From positions 310,001-374,000 of the forward strand of contig NZ_JAALCR010000001.1 of assembly GCF_011065895.1 (NCBI RefSeq): a stretch of 64,000 nucleotides of DNA, read 5' to 3'. A program made the translations under genes and the position numbers. Origin of the DNA: Paludisphaera rhizosphaerae. GTDB taxonomy: Bacteria; Planctomycetota; Planctomycetia; Isosphaerales; Isosphaeraceae. The notes beneath the pieces are model-generated. The model saw nothing but the letters and a program-made list of their open reading frames with translations, was not told the DNA's origin and made no database searches. Position 1 is the stretch's first letter; each line of letters opens with the position of its first letter. Below are positions 16,481 through 26,097 of this stretch, piece by piece.

Positions 16481-17338
16481 TCACGCGGGCGGGACGACTT
16501 TCAGGACAGGCCGAGGCGTCGGCGTCAGGATCTCACCCTGGCCGCCGATCGCCAGGTCGCCATTGTAGCGATCGAACGACGCCGACGACATGGACGAGGG
16601 GAGATCGAAGCCGTGCTCCGCAAGGTAAGTCTGGTAGGCGACCAGATAGGGAAAGGCGAAGCCGCCCGCCGAGACGAACGTCGGCGGGACCAGCGACGCT
16701 GCACTGGTCTCGACCCCCAGAAGCACCAGCGTCCCCCGCTTCATGCCGAAGCCCGGCGATTCTCCGACCTGACCACAGGCGAAGATGGTTCCGGCGATCA
16801 TGCTCCTCCCCAGGCCGCCGCCGACTCGACCGCGGACGGCGATCACCCCCCGCCGCATCATCAAGCCGACGTCGCGCCCCGCATCGCCTTCGACGAGGAT
16901 CAACCCCTCCCGCATCCCCCTTCGGCTTCCGGGATAGGCCGCACCCAGACCGTCTCCGACACGACCCCGAATTCGGAGAACTCCGCCGCTCATCTCGGCC
17001 CCAGCCCAGTCGCGGCAGGCTCCATCAAGCTCGGCCAGACCGCCGGACATCTCGGCCGCGAATCGGTAGCCCACATCGCCCCGAACCGATAAGGTTCCGC
17101 CTGACATTCCTCGGCCGATCGCCGAGACGTTGCTCAGATCGCCTTCCACGACCAGCCGATCGTCGCCGGGGTCGCCCTCGAGTTCGAACAGGTCGCCCAG
17201 TTCGACCGTTGTATTGCCGACGCGCAAAGCGATGCGGGCGGCGTCGGTCGACGTCCGCCCGCGGAAGGTTTCGGGCTTGAGCGGCGAGCCGTCGACCGGG
17301 AGGCCGGTCGACGCCCGCCATCGCAACTTCAGCGGCAT
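16481..17338 (-). CDS. fhcC: formyltransferase/hydrolase complex subunit C
   Basis: A 285-residue FwdC/FmdC/FhcC homologue. The centre is a run of short beta-helix repeats with Gly-Xaa-Met-Ser-Gly-Gly cores (RGMSGGTL, AEMSGGLAEL, AEMSGGVLRI, LMMRRGVIAV), as in the C-terminal domain of glutamate synthase. FhcC is a structural subunit of the Fhc complex, which moves the formyl group from H4MPT to methanofuran and hydrolyses it to formate. It starts 3 bp after the stop codon of the SPFH gene, an arrangement suggesting translational coupling to that unrelated gene. Confidence 0.92.
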   Translation of the reverse strand: MPLKLRWRASTGLPVDGSPLKPETFRGRTSTDAARIALRVGNTTVELGDLFELEGDPGDDRLVVEGDLSNVSAIGRGMSGGTLSVRGDVGYRFAAEMSGGLAELDGACRDWAGAEMSGGVLRIRGRVGDGLGAAYPGSRRGMREGLILVEGDAGRDVGLMMRRGVIAVRGRVGGGLGRSMIAGTIFACGQVGESPGFGMKRGTLVLLGVETSAASLVPPTFVSAGGFAFPYLVAYQTYLAEHGFDLPSSMSSASFDRYNGDLAIGGQGEILTPTPRPVLKVVPPA

Positions 17339-17341
17339 GAT

Positions 17342-18331
17342 TCAAGACTCGTGGCCGTGGCGTTTCGCCGAGGGATGGACGACCTCGTCTCCGTTCACTT
17401 CCTGCATGGATCGCGATCGAGCCTCGTGGGTGACGAGATCGGCGCTGATCATCGCGTCACGCATCTGGGTAGAGAGCTCGTTCAGGTTTCCAGGAGTGTG
17501 AGGGATGAGGATCGTGTTGCTCCGCGAGGTCGCCCCGATCTCCTTGAGCGTGTCGAAGTACTGGGTCATGAGCACGAGGTTCATGACGTCCTGAGCGCTG
17601 GTGCCGGGGACGCTCTTCTGGAACTCGTCGACCGACTCCCGCAGGCCCTCGACGATCGCCCGACGCTGATCGGCGATGCCACGTCCCTGGAGGGCCTTGC
17701 TCTGGGCCTCGGCCTCGGCGGCCTTGACCTTGAGGATCCGGTCGGCTTCGCCTTTCTCGGTCGCGGCGATCCGCAGCCGCTGGGCCGCGTTGATCTCGTT
17801 CATCGCATCCTTGACCTTGCGGTCGGGCTCGATGTCGGTCACCAGGGCCTTCACGATCCCGTAGCCGAAGTCATACATGACGTGAGCCAGTTCGTTTTTC
17901 ACGGCGTCGGCGATCTCGTCCTTCTTCTCGAACACGTCGTCGAGTTTGAGTCGCGGGACCCTGGCCCGGACGACGTCGAAGACGAACGCCGACATCTGGG
18001 TGTGCGGGTCCGACAGCTTGTAGTAAGCGTCGTAGACCTTGTCCGGCAGCACGGAATACTGGACCGAGACGACGACATGCACGAAGACGTTGTCCTCGGT
18101 CTTGGTTTCGACGCGGACGTCGAGCTGCTGCACTCGCAGGTTGATCCTTCCCGCGACCGTCTCGACGATCGGCAGCTTGAAGTTCAGCCCGGGCAGACCG
18201 ACCCGCGTGAATCGGCCGAACCGTTGTACGATGGCGGCCGACTGTTGCTGGACGGTGAAGCACGGGCCGAAGATCAGGAACAGGATGAACCCGAAGAACA
18301 GCAGAATCGCAACGGCGAGTACGTACTCCAT
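17342..18331 (-). CDS. SPFH/stomatin-like (band 7) membrane protein
   Basis: A 329-residue stomatin/HIR/HflC-like protein. An N-terminal membrane anchor (AVAILLFFGFILFLIFGP) is followed by the SPFH domain (QQQSAAIVQRFGRF at about 28-41 through roughly residue 200) and an Ala/Glu-rich coiled coil at about 180-225 (AAEAEAQSKALQGRG). Such proteins form oligomeric rings or microdomains at membranes. It is inserted in the fhc operon: 180 bp downstream of fhcD and 3 bp upstream of fhcC. No such partner is part of the classical Fhc complex, so a membrane-scaffold role for Fhc is only a hypothesis. Confidence 0.85.
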   Translation of the reverse strand: MEYVLAVAILLFFGFILFLIFGPCFTVQQQSAAIVQRFGRFTRVGLPGLNFKLPIVETVAGRINLRVQQLDVRVETKTEDNVFVHVVVSVQYSVLPDKVYDAYYKLSDPHTQMSAFVFDVVRARVPRLKLDDVFEKKDEIADAVKNELAHVMYDFGYGIVKALVTDIEPDRKVKDAMNEINAAQRLRIAATEKGEADRILKVKAAEAEAQSKALQGRGIADQRRAIVEGLRESVDEFQKSVPGTSAQDVMNLVLMTQYFDTLKEIGATSRSNTILIPHTPGNLNELSTQMRDAMISADLVTHEARSRSMQEVNGDEVVHPSAKRHGHES

Positions 18332-18511
18332 GGGACCACCCTTTCCCTCGATGCATTTCTTTGAGAAGCCTAAGGTTGCGACGCCTGTGCGGCGGTCGCC
18401 TCCTCTTCCCTTTCAGCCATGAACACCATAATCCATGGCACGCGTCTATTCGCCTGGTTCACTCCTTTCTTACCGGAAACCGACTCCCGATTCCGCCGAT
18501 TTCGACCGGCT

Positions 18512-19408
18512 TCACGAGTTCAGGACGTCGTGCAGCCGAATGTGGAAGGGGCCGAGCTTGCCCCCGTAATTGCCCGAGGTGATCGCCACAAGTCCCCGAT
18601 CGCCCCGGACGGCGGCCCGGACGCCCTCCGCCGTGGCCCGTTCGACGGCCTCCAGCGTGAGCCCGTCAATCACGATCTCGTAAGCGCAACGGACGTCCGC
18701 CGGCAATTCGGTCGGGACGAGGCCCCGGAGGCTTGGCGCGAAGGCCGTGTTGGTGCTCGCGCGGAGCGCCTTGTACTTGCTTCCCACCTTAGAGCCCGAT
18801 CGAGCGATGCCCCCCGGAAAAGGAAGGATTACGCCTTCGATCGTCCGCATCACGGCGGCGGCCTCCTCGGCGGCGGCCAGCACGCCGGCTGGGTCCGTCC
18901 CCATCATGATGATGTTGCCGCCGGCCACGCCCTTGGTCGTGCCGAAGACCTCCTCGCAGACGAACTCGCCGTCCATCACGGGGATCCGCCAGTAGCGACG
19001 TCCCGCGAGACGTTTGGAGATCTGCCAGCCGTCGCCGAAGTATCGCAGCCGGCCGCCGACGATCACCGTCTTCTCACCCGCGGTCAGGCCGTTGTAGCAG
19101 GCGGTCGTTGGGCAGGTCATGACGCACTGACCGACCCGATTCACGAGCGCCTTCTCCAGAGCCTCGCGACTGAAAGCGAACGCCAGCAGCGAGACCCCCG
19201 GCCGGCCGTCGGGGGTCTCGCTGGTGGAAAGCCGGCGCTCGACGGCCACCTCGGCATCGCAGCCGATGACGCTCGTGGCATAGCCCGAGACCGTTCGGCC
19301 GGCGATCTCGGCCCATCGGGTCGAGTCGGCCGTCACGACGAGCCGCGCCGCGGTCATCGGAAAGGCCTCGGCGAAGGTATCCACGATCGTCACACCGTCA
19401 AGGATCAT
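18512..19408 (-). CDS. fhcD: formylmethanofuran:H4MPT formyltransferase
   Basis: A 298-residue Ftr/FhcD protein that transfers the formyl group between 5-formyl-H4MPT and methanofuran. Family blocks are intact: an N-terminal DTFAEAFPMTAARLVVTA, TCPTTACYNGL near residue 113, GKVGSKYKAL-like (here SGSKVGSKYKALRAS) near 215 and the ending GNYGGKLGPFHIRLHDVL. It overlaps fhcA by 4 bp. In bacteria FhcD sits in the Fhc complex with FhcA, B and C. Confidence 0.94.
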   Translation of the reverse strand: MILDGVTIVDTFAEAFPMTAARLVVTADSTRWAEIAGRTVSGYATSVIGCDAEVAVERRLSTSETPDGRPGVSLLAFAFSREALEKALVNRVGQCVMTCPTTACYNGLTAGEKTVIVGGRLRYFGDGWQISKRLAGRRYWRIPVMDGEFVCEEVFGTTKGVAGGNIIMMGTDPAGVLAAAEEAAAVMRTIEGVILPFPGGIARSGSKVGSKYKALRASTNTAFAPSLRGLVPTELPADVRCAYEIVIDGLTLEAVERATAEGVRAAVRGDRGLVAITSGNYGGKLGPFHIRLHDVLNS

Positions 19409-21072
19409 GGCCGAGCCCCCACCCGTGCGACGGGCGTCGGGCTTGCAAGATCGTCGAACCTCAGCCCAAAGTTCGCTGGATGGAACGACGCCCCTTCCGC
19501 GAGCCTCGCCGATAATTCACGCCGCGATTCAGGGGAGACATCCAACTCGGTGAACAGCGTGACGCCTCCCGGCGCCGACCGAAGCTCGCCGACCTCGACG
19601 ATGATCTCTCCCCCCTTCACCACCCAGCGGGGGAAGGCGAACATCCGTCGCCGGTCGTCGTCGGGCATGTAGATCGTCACGTCTCCATCGGCCCCAGGAC
19701 CGAGATGCCCCTTGCGGTCGAGCCCCAGGATCCGCGCCGGACCGGCGCGGGTGACGACGGCGATCTCTCGCAGCGTGTACTCGCGTGAAAGGTCGCCGAG
19801 CGAGGTCCGCGAGCGAACCTTCTCGGGAAGCCGGGCCATGACCTCATCGCGAAGATTCTTGCTCATCAGCAGGGCGACGACATCGGGGTAGGCGCGAAAG
19901 GAGGCGCCGTTGGGATGGTCGGTCGACATCGCGACCTTCCACGGGTCGTCGACGCGCAGGAACCACTCCAGTCCGATCGCCCACTGAAGGGCGTGGATGA
20001 AGTTGCGATCCTCGTAGACGATGGGCGAAACGCCGCAGCCGTCCTCCTGTTCGACGTCGTGGTTGTACCACTTGCGACCCAGGAGGTTCGCCAGATAGTG
20101 GCCGGTCGGGCCATCGGCCGTCATGCTGGTCGTCTCACCGAACATCACCTGGCCGACGTCCACGGTGATTCCCTCGTGAGCGTTGACGTACCCCGCCAGC
20201 GGCCCCACTTCCGAGCCGAAGTCCGCCGGCCTGTCCGGGGTTCCGCCGTAACTGTGGAACTGAATGTGGGCCATATGGACTCGTCGACCGTCGAGGGCCT
20301 GCATGCCCTCCAGGGTCTGTTCCCAGTTGCCGGGGAGACCCAGATTCAGGCCATGGAAATGGAGCGGATGCGGCAGCCCGAGCGTGTCGACGGCATCAGC
20401 GAGCGCGACGACGACGTCACGCGGAGTTACTTCGAAATGGTCGACGCAGTCGTCCCACTGGGCGATGCGCGAGCCTCCCAGCTTCCATTGCTCGACGCCG
20501 CCTGGATTCACGGCCTTCACACCGAACCCCTTGGCGGAGTCCAGCAGCCAGGCGACCGTTCGGCGAACGCGTTCGGGATCGCGTTCTCGGACGGCGTCGA
20601 GGATCAGGTGGTTGTTCCCCATCAGGACGAGCATCGCCTTGTCGATGAGCGGTACGTCGGCGAACTCGGCGTGGGCCTGCCGCGCTCCCAGGGGAGGGAT
20701 CGCTGCGTCGACCGCCGTCGTGTATCCGAGCCCTGCGTAGAGGTAGCCGGTCGTGAACGAACTCGGGACGCTGCCGATCGTCCCGGAGCGGAAGTCCCGC
20801 CACCGTCGCATCACCCGATCCTCGCCTCGACGCTCCTCGGGCCGCATGATCCGCGCGGCGTTCACCTTCGAGCCAGCGACGTGCGAATGGACGTCCACGC
20901 CGCCCGGCATCACGATGCAGCCGCGGGCGTCGATCGTCCGGTCCGCCCTGGCGTCAGCATCGGTCGGCGGCGCTACGATCCGACCATCCTGGATCCAGAC
21001 GTCGCCCACGACGTCGTCCGCCCTGTTCCTGGGGTCGATGATTCGACCTCCAGCGATCTTCAGAGTGCTCAT
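19405..21072 (-). CDS. fhcA: formyltransferase/hydrolase complex subunit A
   Basis: A 555-residue amidohydrolase-fold subunit homologous to formylmethanofuran dehydrogenase subunit A (FwdA/FmdA). Zinc-site residues are visible in GVDVHSHVAG (about 57-66), in the HMAHIQFHSYGG segment (His pair) and in the Asp of MSTDHPNGAS. This subunit hydrolyses N-formyl-methanofuran to formate plus methanofuran. It overlaps fhcB upstream and fhcD downstream by 4 bp each, so B, A and D are strongly coupled. Confidence 0.94.
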   Translation of the reverse strand: MSTLKIAGGRIIDPRNRADDVVGDVWIQDGRIVAPPTDADARADRTIDARGCIVMPGGVDVHSHVAGSKVNAARIMRPEERRGEDRVMRRWRDFRSGTIGSVPSSFTTGYLYAGLGYTTAVDAAIPPLGARQAHAEFADVPLIDKAMLVLMGNNHLILDAVRERDPERVRRTVAWLLDSAKGFGVKAVNPGGVEQWKLGGSRIAQWDDCVDHFEVTPRDVVVALADAVDTLGLPHPLHFHGLNLGLPGNWEQTLEGMQALDGRRVHMAHIQFHSYGGTPDRPADFGSEVGPLAGYVNAHEGITVDVGQVMFGETTSMTADGPTGHYLANLLGRKWYNHDVEQEDGCGVSPIVYEDRNFIHALQWAIGLEWFLRVDDPWKVAMSTDHPNGASFRAYPDVVALLMSKNLRDEVMARLPEKVRSRTSLGDLSREYTLREIAVVTRAGPARILGLDRKGHLGPGADGDVTIYMPDDDRRRMFAFPRWVVKGGEIIVEVGELRSAPGGVTLFTELDVSPESRRELSARLAEGASFHPANFGLRFDDLASPTPVARVGARP

Positions 21073-22472
21073 TGGCTTGCCCCCGCCTTCGACGCGGCGA
21101 CGGCCCGCTCGATTCGGTCAAGCCATTCCTGCGCGCCAGGCGAAGATCGCGGCCGGAACGCCCGGACGGGCAATACGACACCATCGACTCTGGTGAACGT
21201 CCCCGAGTCGTCGACGCCCGCGGTACCCGCCGGAAGGGCGACGTCGGCCCGGTCGAACGCCTGACTCCTGGGAGAGCCGATGAAGATCCAGGGGCGAGAT
21301 TCAAGCGCGTCATGAGACGGCTCGGGCACTTCGCCGAGCACCAGAGCGGCGTCGAACTCCCCCGTGGCGAGCCGTCCCGCAGCCGAAGTCTCGCCTGGCA
21401 ACGATTCAGGAAACCCTGCCGCGAAATCGACCCCCGGAGTGAATCCCGACTGCCAGCCCAGCACCCCTTCCGCCCCATGCGAATTGCCCGGTTCGCCGAG
21501 TCCAAGGGCGACGAACCTCGTTCCGCGGGCGAGTTCACGAACCAGGGCCGTCACCGCGTGATGCCGCCCCTCGGCTCCTTCCGCGCCCGCCCGCCCCGCG
21601 AACGCCCCGTAGAACCAGGCCCCGTAGCGAGCGCCCCGCAACACCTTCACGAGAGTCTGAAGGTCGTCGATGCGATGGCCGGTCGCCTCTTCAACACGAT
21701 CCGGCTCCAGTTCACAACCTCGTACGAGGGCTCTCAGGACGTTCAGAAGGTTCAACTCCCGTCCTCGCTCGATCCTCACGAAGTGATCGGCGAGTCGCGC
21801 TGTCGGCGTCTCATCCACGTCGAATACGATGACGCGACGCGATTCTCGGCCTCCGGGGACGAAACGTCCCACGGCGTCGATCGAGTAACGCTCGAAATGA
21901 CGCGGATGAGTGGTCGCCGGGTCACAAGCCCAAAAGACGATGACGTCCGCCCGCGCCTTCACTTCCCCGAGCGTCGCCCCGACCGCCCCCACGCGCTGCA
22001 TTGCTGTGATTCGCGCCCAGGCTGCAGAGGCTTCACCGATCTCAAGCGTCGCGCCGAGCCGGTCCGCCAAGCCGACGACCTTCCGGACGGTCTCGTTCGT
22101 CGACCGCTCCAGACCCACAATCACTGGGGCTTGGGACTCCCCGAGGATTCGCGCGCACTCGCTGACAGCCTCCTCGATCGTGACGTCCCTTCCCTTCCTT
22201 CGGGGCGACGCTGAGTCCTCGGGAATCGTCGGCACGCCGATCAAGATTGGACGCGCCATGTCGCAGGCGTTACGAGCTTCGACGACGCGACCGGACTCCA
22301 CCTCCAGCAAGATGTCGTCGCAAAGACATCCGCAGAGGGTGCAGGTGAAAGGCGCTTCGGCCGAAGCGAGATCAATCTCGTCCTTCAACGTCATGGGCGA
22401 ATCGTCATCCGCGAGCAGGTTTTCCTCAATCGAAGCCCGACCGATCGGCTGTGCTGCCATACGCCCGAACAT
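21069..22472 (-). CDS. fhcB: formyltransferase/hydrolase complex subunit B
   Basis: A 467-residue homologue of formylmethanofuran dehydrogenase subunit B. The N-terminal cysteine cluster (CTLCGCLCDD, with a further Cys in NACDMARP) is the remnant of the archaeal Fe-S site. Bacterial FhcB is known not to act as a molybdenum/tungsten dehydrogenase, so this subunit is probably structural. It is the first gene of the fhcB-A-D unit. The start may be 22472 or the in-frame ATG at 22460; the Cys cluster lies about 45 residues in, so both are possible. Confidence 0.92.
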   Translation of the reverse strand: MFGRMAAQPIGRASIEENLLADDDSPMTLKDEIDLASAEAPFTCTLCGCLCDDILLEVESGRVVEARNACDMARPILIGVPTIPEDSASPRRKGRDVTIEEAVSECARILGESQAPVIVGLERSTNETVRKVVGLADRLGATLEIGEASAAWARITAMQRVGAVGATLGEVKARADVIVFWACDPATTHPRHFERYSIDAVGRFVPGGRESRRVIVFDVDETPTARLADHFVRIERGRELNLLNVLRALVRGCELEPDRVEEATGHRIDDLQTLVKVLRGARYGAWFYGAFAGRAGAEGAEGRHHAVTALVRELARGTRFVALGLGEPGNSHGAEGVLGWQSGFTPGVDFAAGFPESLPGETSAAGRLATGEFDAALVLGEVPEPSHDALESRPWIFIGSPRSQAFDRADVALPAGTAGVDDSGTFTRVDGVVLPVRAFRPRSSPGAQEWLDRIERAVAASKAGASQ

Positions 22473-22789
22473 ACCATGCCCTCGCGATCGTCTCCATCGC
22501 CTGAGGGCGTTGAAGGAGCCTCAAGGTTCGCATACACCGGCTTCGACCTCGACGAAGAGCGAGACGCAGGTCCAATCAGCAAACTCGGCGCATCTTGCTC
22601 AGTCTCGATGACCGCTGGAATCCCTACCTCGCTCTCGAAGTCCAGCCAAGTCTCAAAGAAGTCGGACGGCAGCTCATCCGAAATCAAGGCCATTGAAGAC
22701 GCAGGATGCGTCGACTCGACCCGCCCAATTCCGCCCCGAAGGGCGCTCCGATCCCATCGACATAAGCTGTGCCGACAGGAAGGTGCACA
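22473..22789. other. intergenic region upstream of fhcB, with a doubtful short ORF
   Basis: These 317 bp separate the divergent fhcB operon and the outer-membrane pseudogene and should hold both promoters. A minus-strand frame from 22693 to 22391 would encode about 100 residues beginning MALISDELPSDFFETW and would overlap the fhcB start out of frame. Its codon use is less G+C-biased than the neighbours and no family is recognised, so it is not annotated as a gene. An AGGAAGG ribosome-binding site for the plus-strand gene lies at about 22777-22783. Confidence 0.4.
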
Positions 22790-23935
22790 ATGAGCCGGAA
22801 CGCATACACCAAGGTTCTCATCCTCTTAGGCACGCTATGGGGCGGCGCAGCCGGCTCGAATATGCACCAGGTGGCTGCCCAGGAAGCCGAAGTTGCTCCC
22901 GCCGTGGGAGATTTCTCAAGCCTGGCGGGGGACCTCTCGTCCACGCCTGCGTTTATCGATCCCAGGATGCAGCAACCTTCTAATAGCCCTGCAGGAACGA
23001 CCGCCACTTACGGGCCTCGGGTCGAGATGGGTTTCTTCGACACGATCGCAGAGTCGCTCCTTGGCGACGCCTACGCTCAGGGGAGTTGGCACCCGCTCCG
23101 TCTTGGAACCTTCTTCAGCGAGGGCTGGCTCGAGCCCTAGGCCGGGGGCCCGGACGGACAGGACGGTCTCACACCTCGCCACGGGTGGTTAGGCTCCTTC
23201 GAAGGCGTGTTCTATCGACTCTGGCTCGTGAATTTCGGCTACTCGAATAGTCTCTCGAAGCCGTATGGGGGGAGTGCTTACACGGGTACGTACGTCGTCT
23301 TCCTCCCATTCAGCCGCCGGTTCGAGCTCTCCTTCAACGTGCCGTTCGTGGTCGCGAATGGGACCACGGACACAAAGCGCGGCTATCGGTTGGACTTCGG
23401 TGATCTCGCCGTGACCGCGAGGTTCCTCCTTAGAGAGTCCGAGGCTTTCACGGACACGTTCAATCTCGCGGTGGTGAATCCAACCGGCCATCCCGACACC
23501 GGCGGAAGACAGATGTCGATCTTCCCGAGGTACTCCTTCTGGTACAACCCTGGGGGTCCCTGGGTCGTCCGAGGTGGGACCGGCGTGAACATCCCGCTGA
23601 ACAAGAACGACCAGCGGCCGGTCACCGGGATCACGCCCGGTGGAAATCCCCTCTTCGGCGAATCCCCCCTACAAACTGCGTACTTCGCAGACGTTGCGAT
23701 CGGCCGCTATTTCCGACCTCACGACGTGCCGTTTGGCGATCTGGTGTTTTACGTGAACGCCAATATCGTCGTCCCGTTCGAGGACAGCCAGCAAGGGACC
23801 TACTTCGGGGTGGGCCCCGGAACTCGGTTCCAGATCGCGAAGGACTGGTACTTCCTGAATTACTGGGAGGTGCCTGTCGTCGGGCCCACCCCCTTCGTCT
23901 ACCAGATGCAGACGGCGATTCTAAAAGTATTCTAA
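22790..23935 (+). pseudogene. outer-membrane beta-barrel (transporter-like) gene interrupted by one in-frame TAG
   Basis: A 381-codon frame with a signal peptide (VLILLGTLWGGAAG...) and, in its second part, alternating beta strands with aromatic girdles ending in TAILKVF, typical of an outer-membrane barrel. A single TAG at 23138-23140 (codon 117) splits it, and the same frame continues without other stops to 23935. The sequence around it is EGWLEP-stop-AGGPDG...RHGWLGS. From memory, related planctomycete proteins have Trp after this EP (TGG), which would make the lesion TGG to TAG; I could not check this. It could be a nonsense mutation, a sequencing error or readthrough. The ATG at 22790 has a good AGGAAGG site. 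Confidence 0.8.
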
Positions 23936-24177
23936 TTCGGCGGGGCCTGCCGACGAGGGGGCATGAAACATCCCGCGACACAACCCTCAGAGCCCCCATT
24001 GATGATCAGACTCCGGAGGCGCAGCGCTTTTCCGAGTCGACTTCGACGTCTCTCCGGAAGAATCGGAACGATTCGGTAGATCCGATTTTATCCCGGCCGC
24101 CCCCATAACCGATACCTACGTCGTGCGGGGTCGGCCCGAAGGTTCGGTGTTGCCAGTCGTAAGCTTGGAGGGAGCAT

Positions 24178-25575
24178 ATGTCCAACCGGCGCAGGATCGC
24201 GGCGATCCTCCTTGCTCTCGCGAGCTGGATCGTCGAGAAGCAGACGGTCGCCCAGGAAGCGCCGGCGATGCTCTTCGAGGACCCCGCGACCGGCGCGGAT
24301 GCTCCTGAAGCCGCCGCCGGGTCGACGGCCGGCTCGGTTCCGGCGGCTCCGGCCGCCCCAAATCCCTACGCGGGCGATCTGATGACCCGCTATCGGCTGA
24401 CCGGCGATTGGTGGGGGGCCCGATCCGCCCTCGCCGAAAGCGGTCTGACTTTCGATCTGTTCGACACTCAGTTCTACCAGGGGGTGGCGAGCGGAGGTCA
24501 GACTCAGAAATTCCGGTATGGCGGAAAGATCGACTATCTCTTCAACCTTGACGCCGGCAAGCTCAACGTCTGGCCGGGGTTCTTCACGACTCTCCACGCC
24601 GAGACCCGGTACGGGAGCGACGTGAACAATATCGATGGGTTGCTCGCCCCATCGAACCTGCCGATGAACTTCCCGAAAGCGAACACGAATATCACGTCGA
24701 TCACGGGTTTGAAGTTCACGCAGATGATCGGCCAGAACCTGGCCCTTTACTTCGGAAAGATCAACAGTCTGGATGAGTACGGGTTCCGATACTCGCCAGG
24801 GCTTGGGACCAACCGGCCTGGCCTGGAAGGATTCTTGAATACCTCGCTGGTATTCAATCCGATCGTCGCAAGAACCGTCCCCTATTCCACCATTGGAACC
24901 GGATTTGCTTTCCTCCGCGAGGGCCAGCCATGGCTCTCGCTTTCAGTCTTCGATCCTGAAGAGCGGGCGGCGACGTGGGGCGGAAACTTCTTCGCTCGCG
25001 GCGTGGTGTTGGTGCCAAATCTGATGCTCCAGGGCAAGCCCCTCGGCCGGCCAGGAAAGCTCAACTTCGGCGGAACCTGGAGCAGCGCCCAGTACAGGTC
25101 CTTCGATCCGGCTTCCTATTTAAGCCTTCCGCCGCAATTGATTTTCGACGAGCGCTTTTCACCGAAAGAAACGGGGTCCTGGTCGCTCTACACCAACTTC
25201 TACCAGGCCCTCTGGGTGGACGAGCAGGACGAGTCGCGAACCTGGGGCGTCTTCGGTCAGTTTGGGATCTCAGACGGAAACCCGAATCCGATCAAATTCG
25301 TGGCAAACGGCGGCATCGGCGGCAGAAGCATAATTCCCGGACGAACACTCGACACATTCGGAGTCGGATACTTCCATCTGGGATTGAGCAACAACTTCAA
25401 GACCCTGTCCCGACCGTTCCTGCCTCAGGGGGATGAGTACGGCGGCGAACTCTTCTACAACGCCGCTCTCACGCCGTGGGCTCGGTTCACTGTCGATCTC
25501 CAGATCGCACGTCCGAGCACTGTCCAGTATGACACCGTGATTATCCCGGGAATCCGTCTTCAGATTCTGTTCTGA
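24178..25575 (+). CDS. OprB-family carbohydrate porin
   Basis: A 465-residue outer-membrane porin. A signal peptide (AAILLALASWIV...VAQEA) is followed by a Pro/Ala-rich linker to about residue 62 and an OprB-type barrel that begins LTGDWWGARSALAESGLTFDLF. It ends with the periodic strand ...IIPGIRLQILF and a terminal Phe, as expected for barrel assembly. OprB-type porins pass sugars and other small solutes. TTGGAGGGAGC lies just upstream of the ATG. It is separated by 242 bp from the preceding broken barrel gene, in which nothing else was recognised. Confidence 0.87.
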   Translation: MSNRRRIAAILLALASWIVEKQTVAQEAPAMLFEDPATGADAPEAAAGSTAGSVPAAPAAPNPYAGDLMTRYRLTGDWWGARSALAESGLTFDLFDTQFYQGVASGGQTQKFRYGGKIDYLFNLDAGKLNVWPGFFTTLHAETRYGSDVNNIDGLLAPSNLPMNFPKANTNITSITGLKFTQMIGQNLALYFGKINSLDEYGFRYSPGLGTNRPGLEGFLNTSLVFNPIVARTVPYSTIGTGFAFLREGQPWLSLSVFDPEERAATWGGNFFARGVVLVPNLMLQGKPLGRPGKLNFGGTWSSAQYRSFDPASYLSLPPQLIFDERFSPKETGSWSLYTNFYQALWVDEQDESRTWGVFGQFGISDGNPNPIKFVANGGIGGRSIIPGRTLDTFGVGYFHLGLSNNFKTLSRPFLPQGDEYGGELFYNAALTPWARFTVDLQIARPSTVQYDTVIIPGIRLQILF

Positions 25576-26097
25576 TGCGGCTTCGATAAGCTCTGCCTCG
25601 ACCGTCCGTGCCGCAGGCCATCAATCCTCCTCCGCGGCGTGCGGTCCGCCTCCTCCTCCATTTGTTCTCGCCCCCCTGCCGGCGGGATGACCTTTGCCCT
25701 GCCAGACGTGAGACCCCCGGAGACCGGCCTGGCCCAGGGCCTAGCCATCATCCGGACGGAGAACGATGTCGCATCGACGTATCTCGTTTAGGTCAATGCT
25801 CTTGCGACCCTCGGCGACAGCGGGTTCTCCTGGTTCGCGTGGTTGATCGCCCAAACATCACGGCGAAAAGCCCGAAAATGTCCGCACGTGGTAGACTCGA
25901 CTCAGACGGGTGAGGATTCATGAAAAGGTAATGGGGCCACCGTCCGACTGCTCGTCGCGTGTCCCGCCTTGACGTGACTCCCCTCTTGGATTTTGGCGCC
26001 GTCCCCTGCTCGCCATCCAGCTTTCGGCTTGAGCTGATGGGACTTGAATTGATCGACACCTGCGATTCAACGTTCCGACGTTCGAGAGGCTGCTTTG
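25576..26097. other. intergenic region upstream of the patatin-like gene
   Basis: No convincing gene was found in these 522 bp. A short plus-strand frame (25687 to 25923, interrupted by a TAG at 25789) has no recognisable similarity. A GAGAGG ribosome-binding site for the patatin-like gene lies at 26084-26089. Confidence 0.4.

Noticed and set aside
22391-22693. 100-residue minus-strand ORF overlapping the fhcB start
   Set aside because: Out of frame with fhcB, unusual codon use and no similarity recognised; it lies where the fhc promoter is expected.
25687-25923. Short frame with an internal TAG between the porin and patatin-like genes
   Set aside because: No recognisable domain, no ribosome-binding site, and the region is too short to distinguish from chance in GC-rich DNA; not used as a further amber case.
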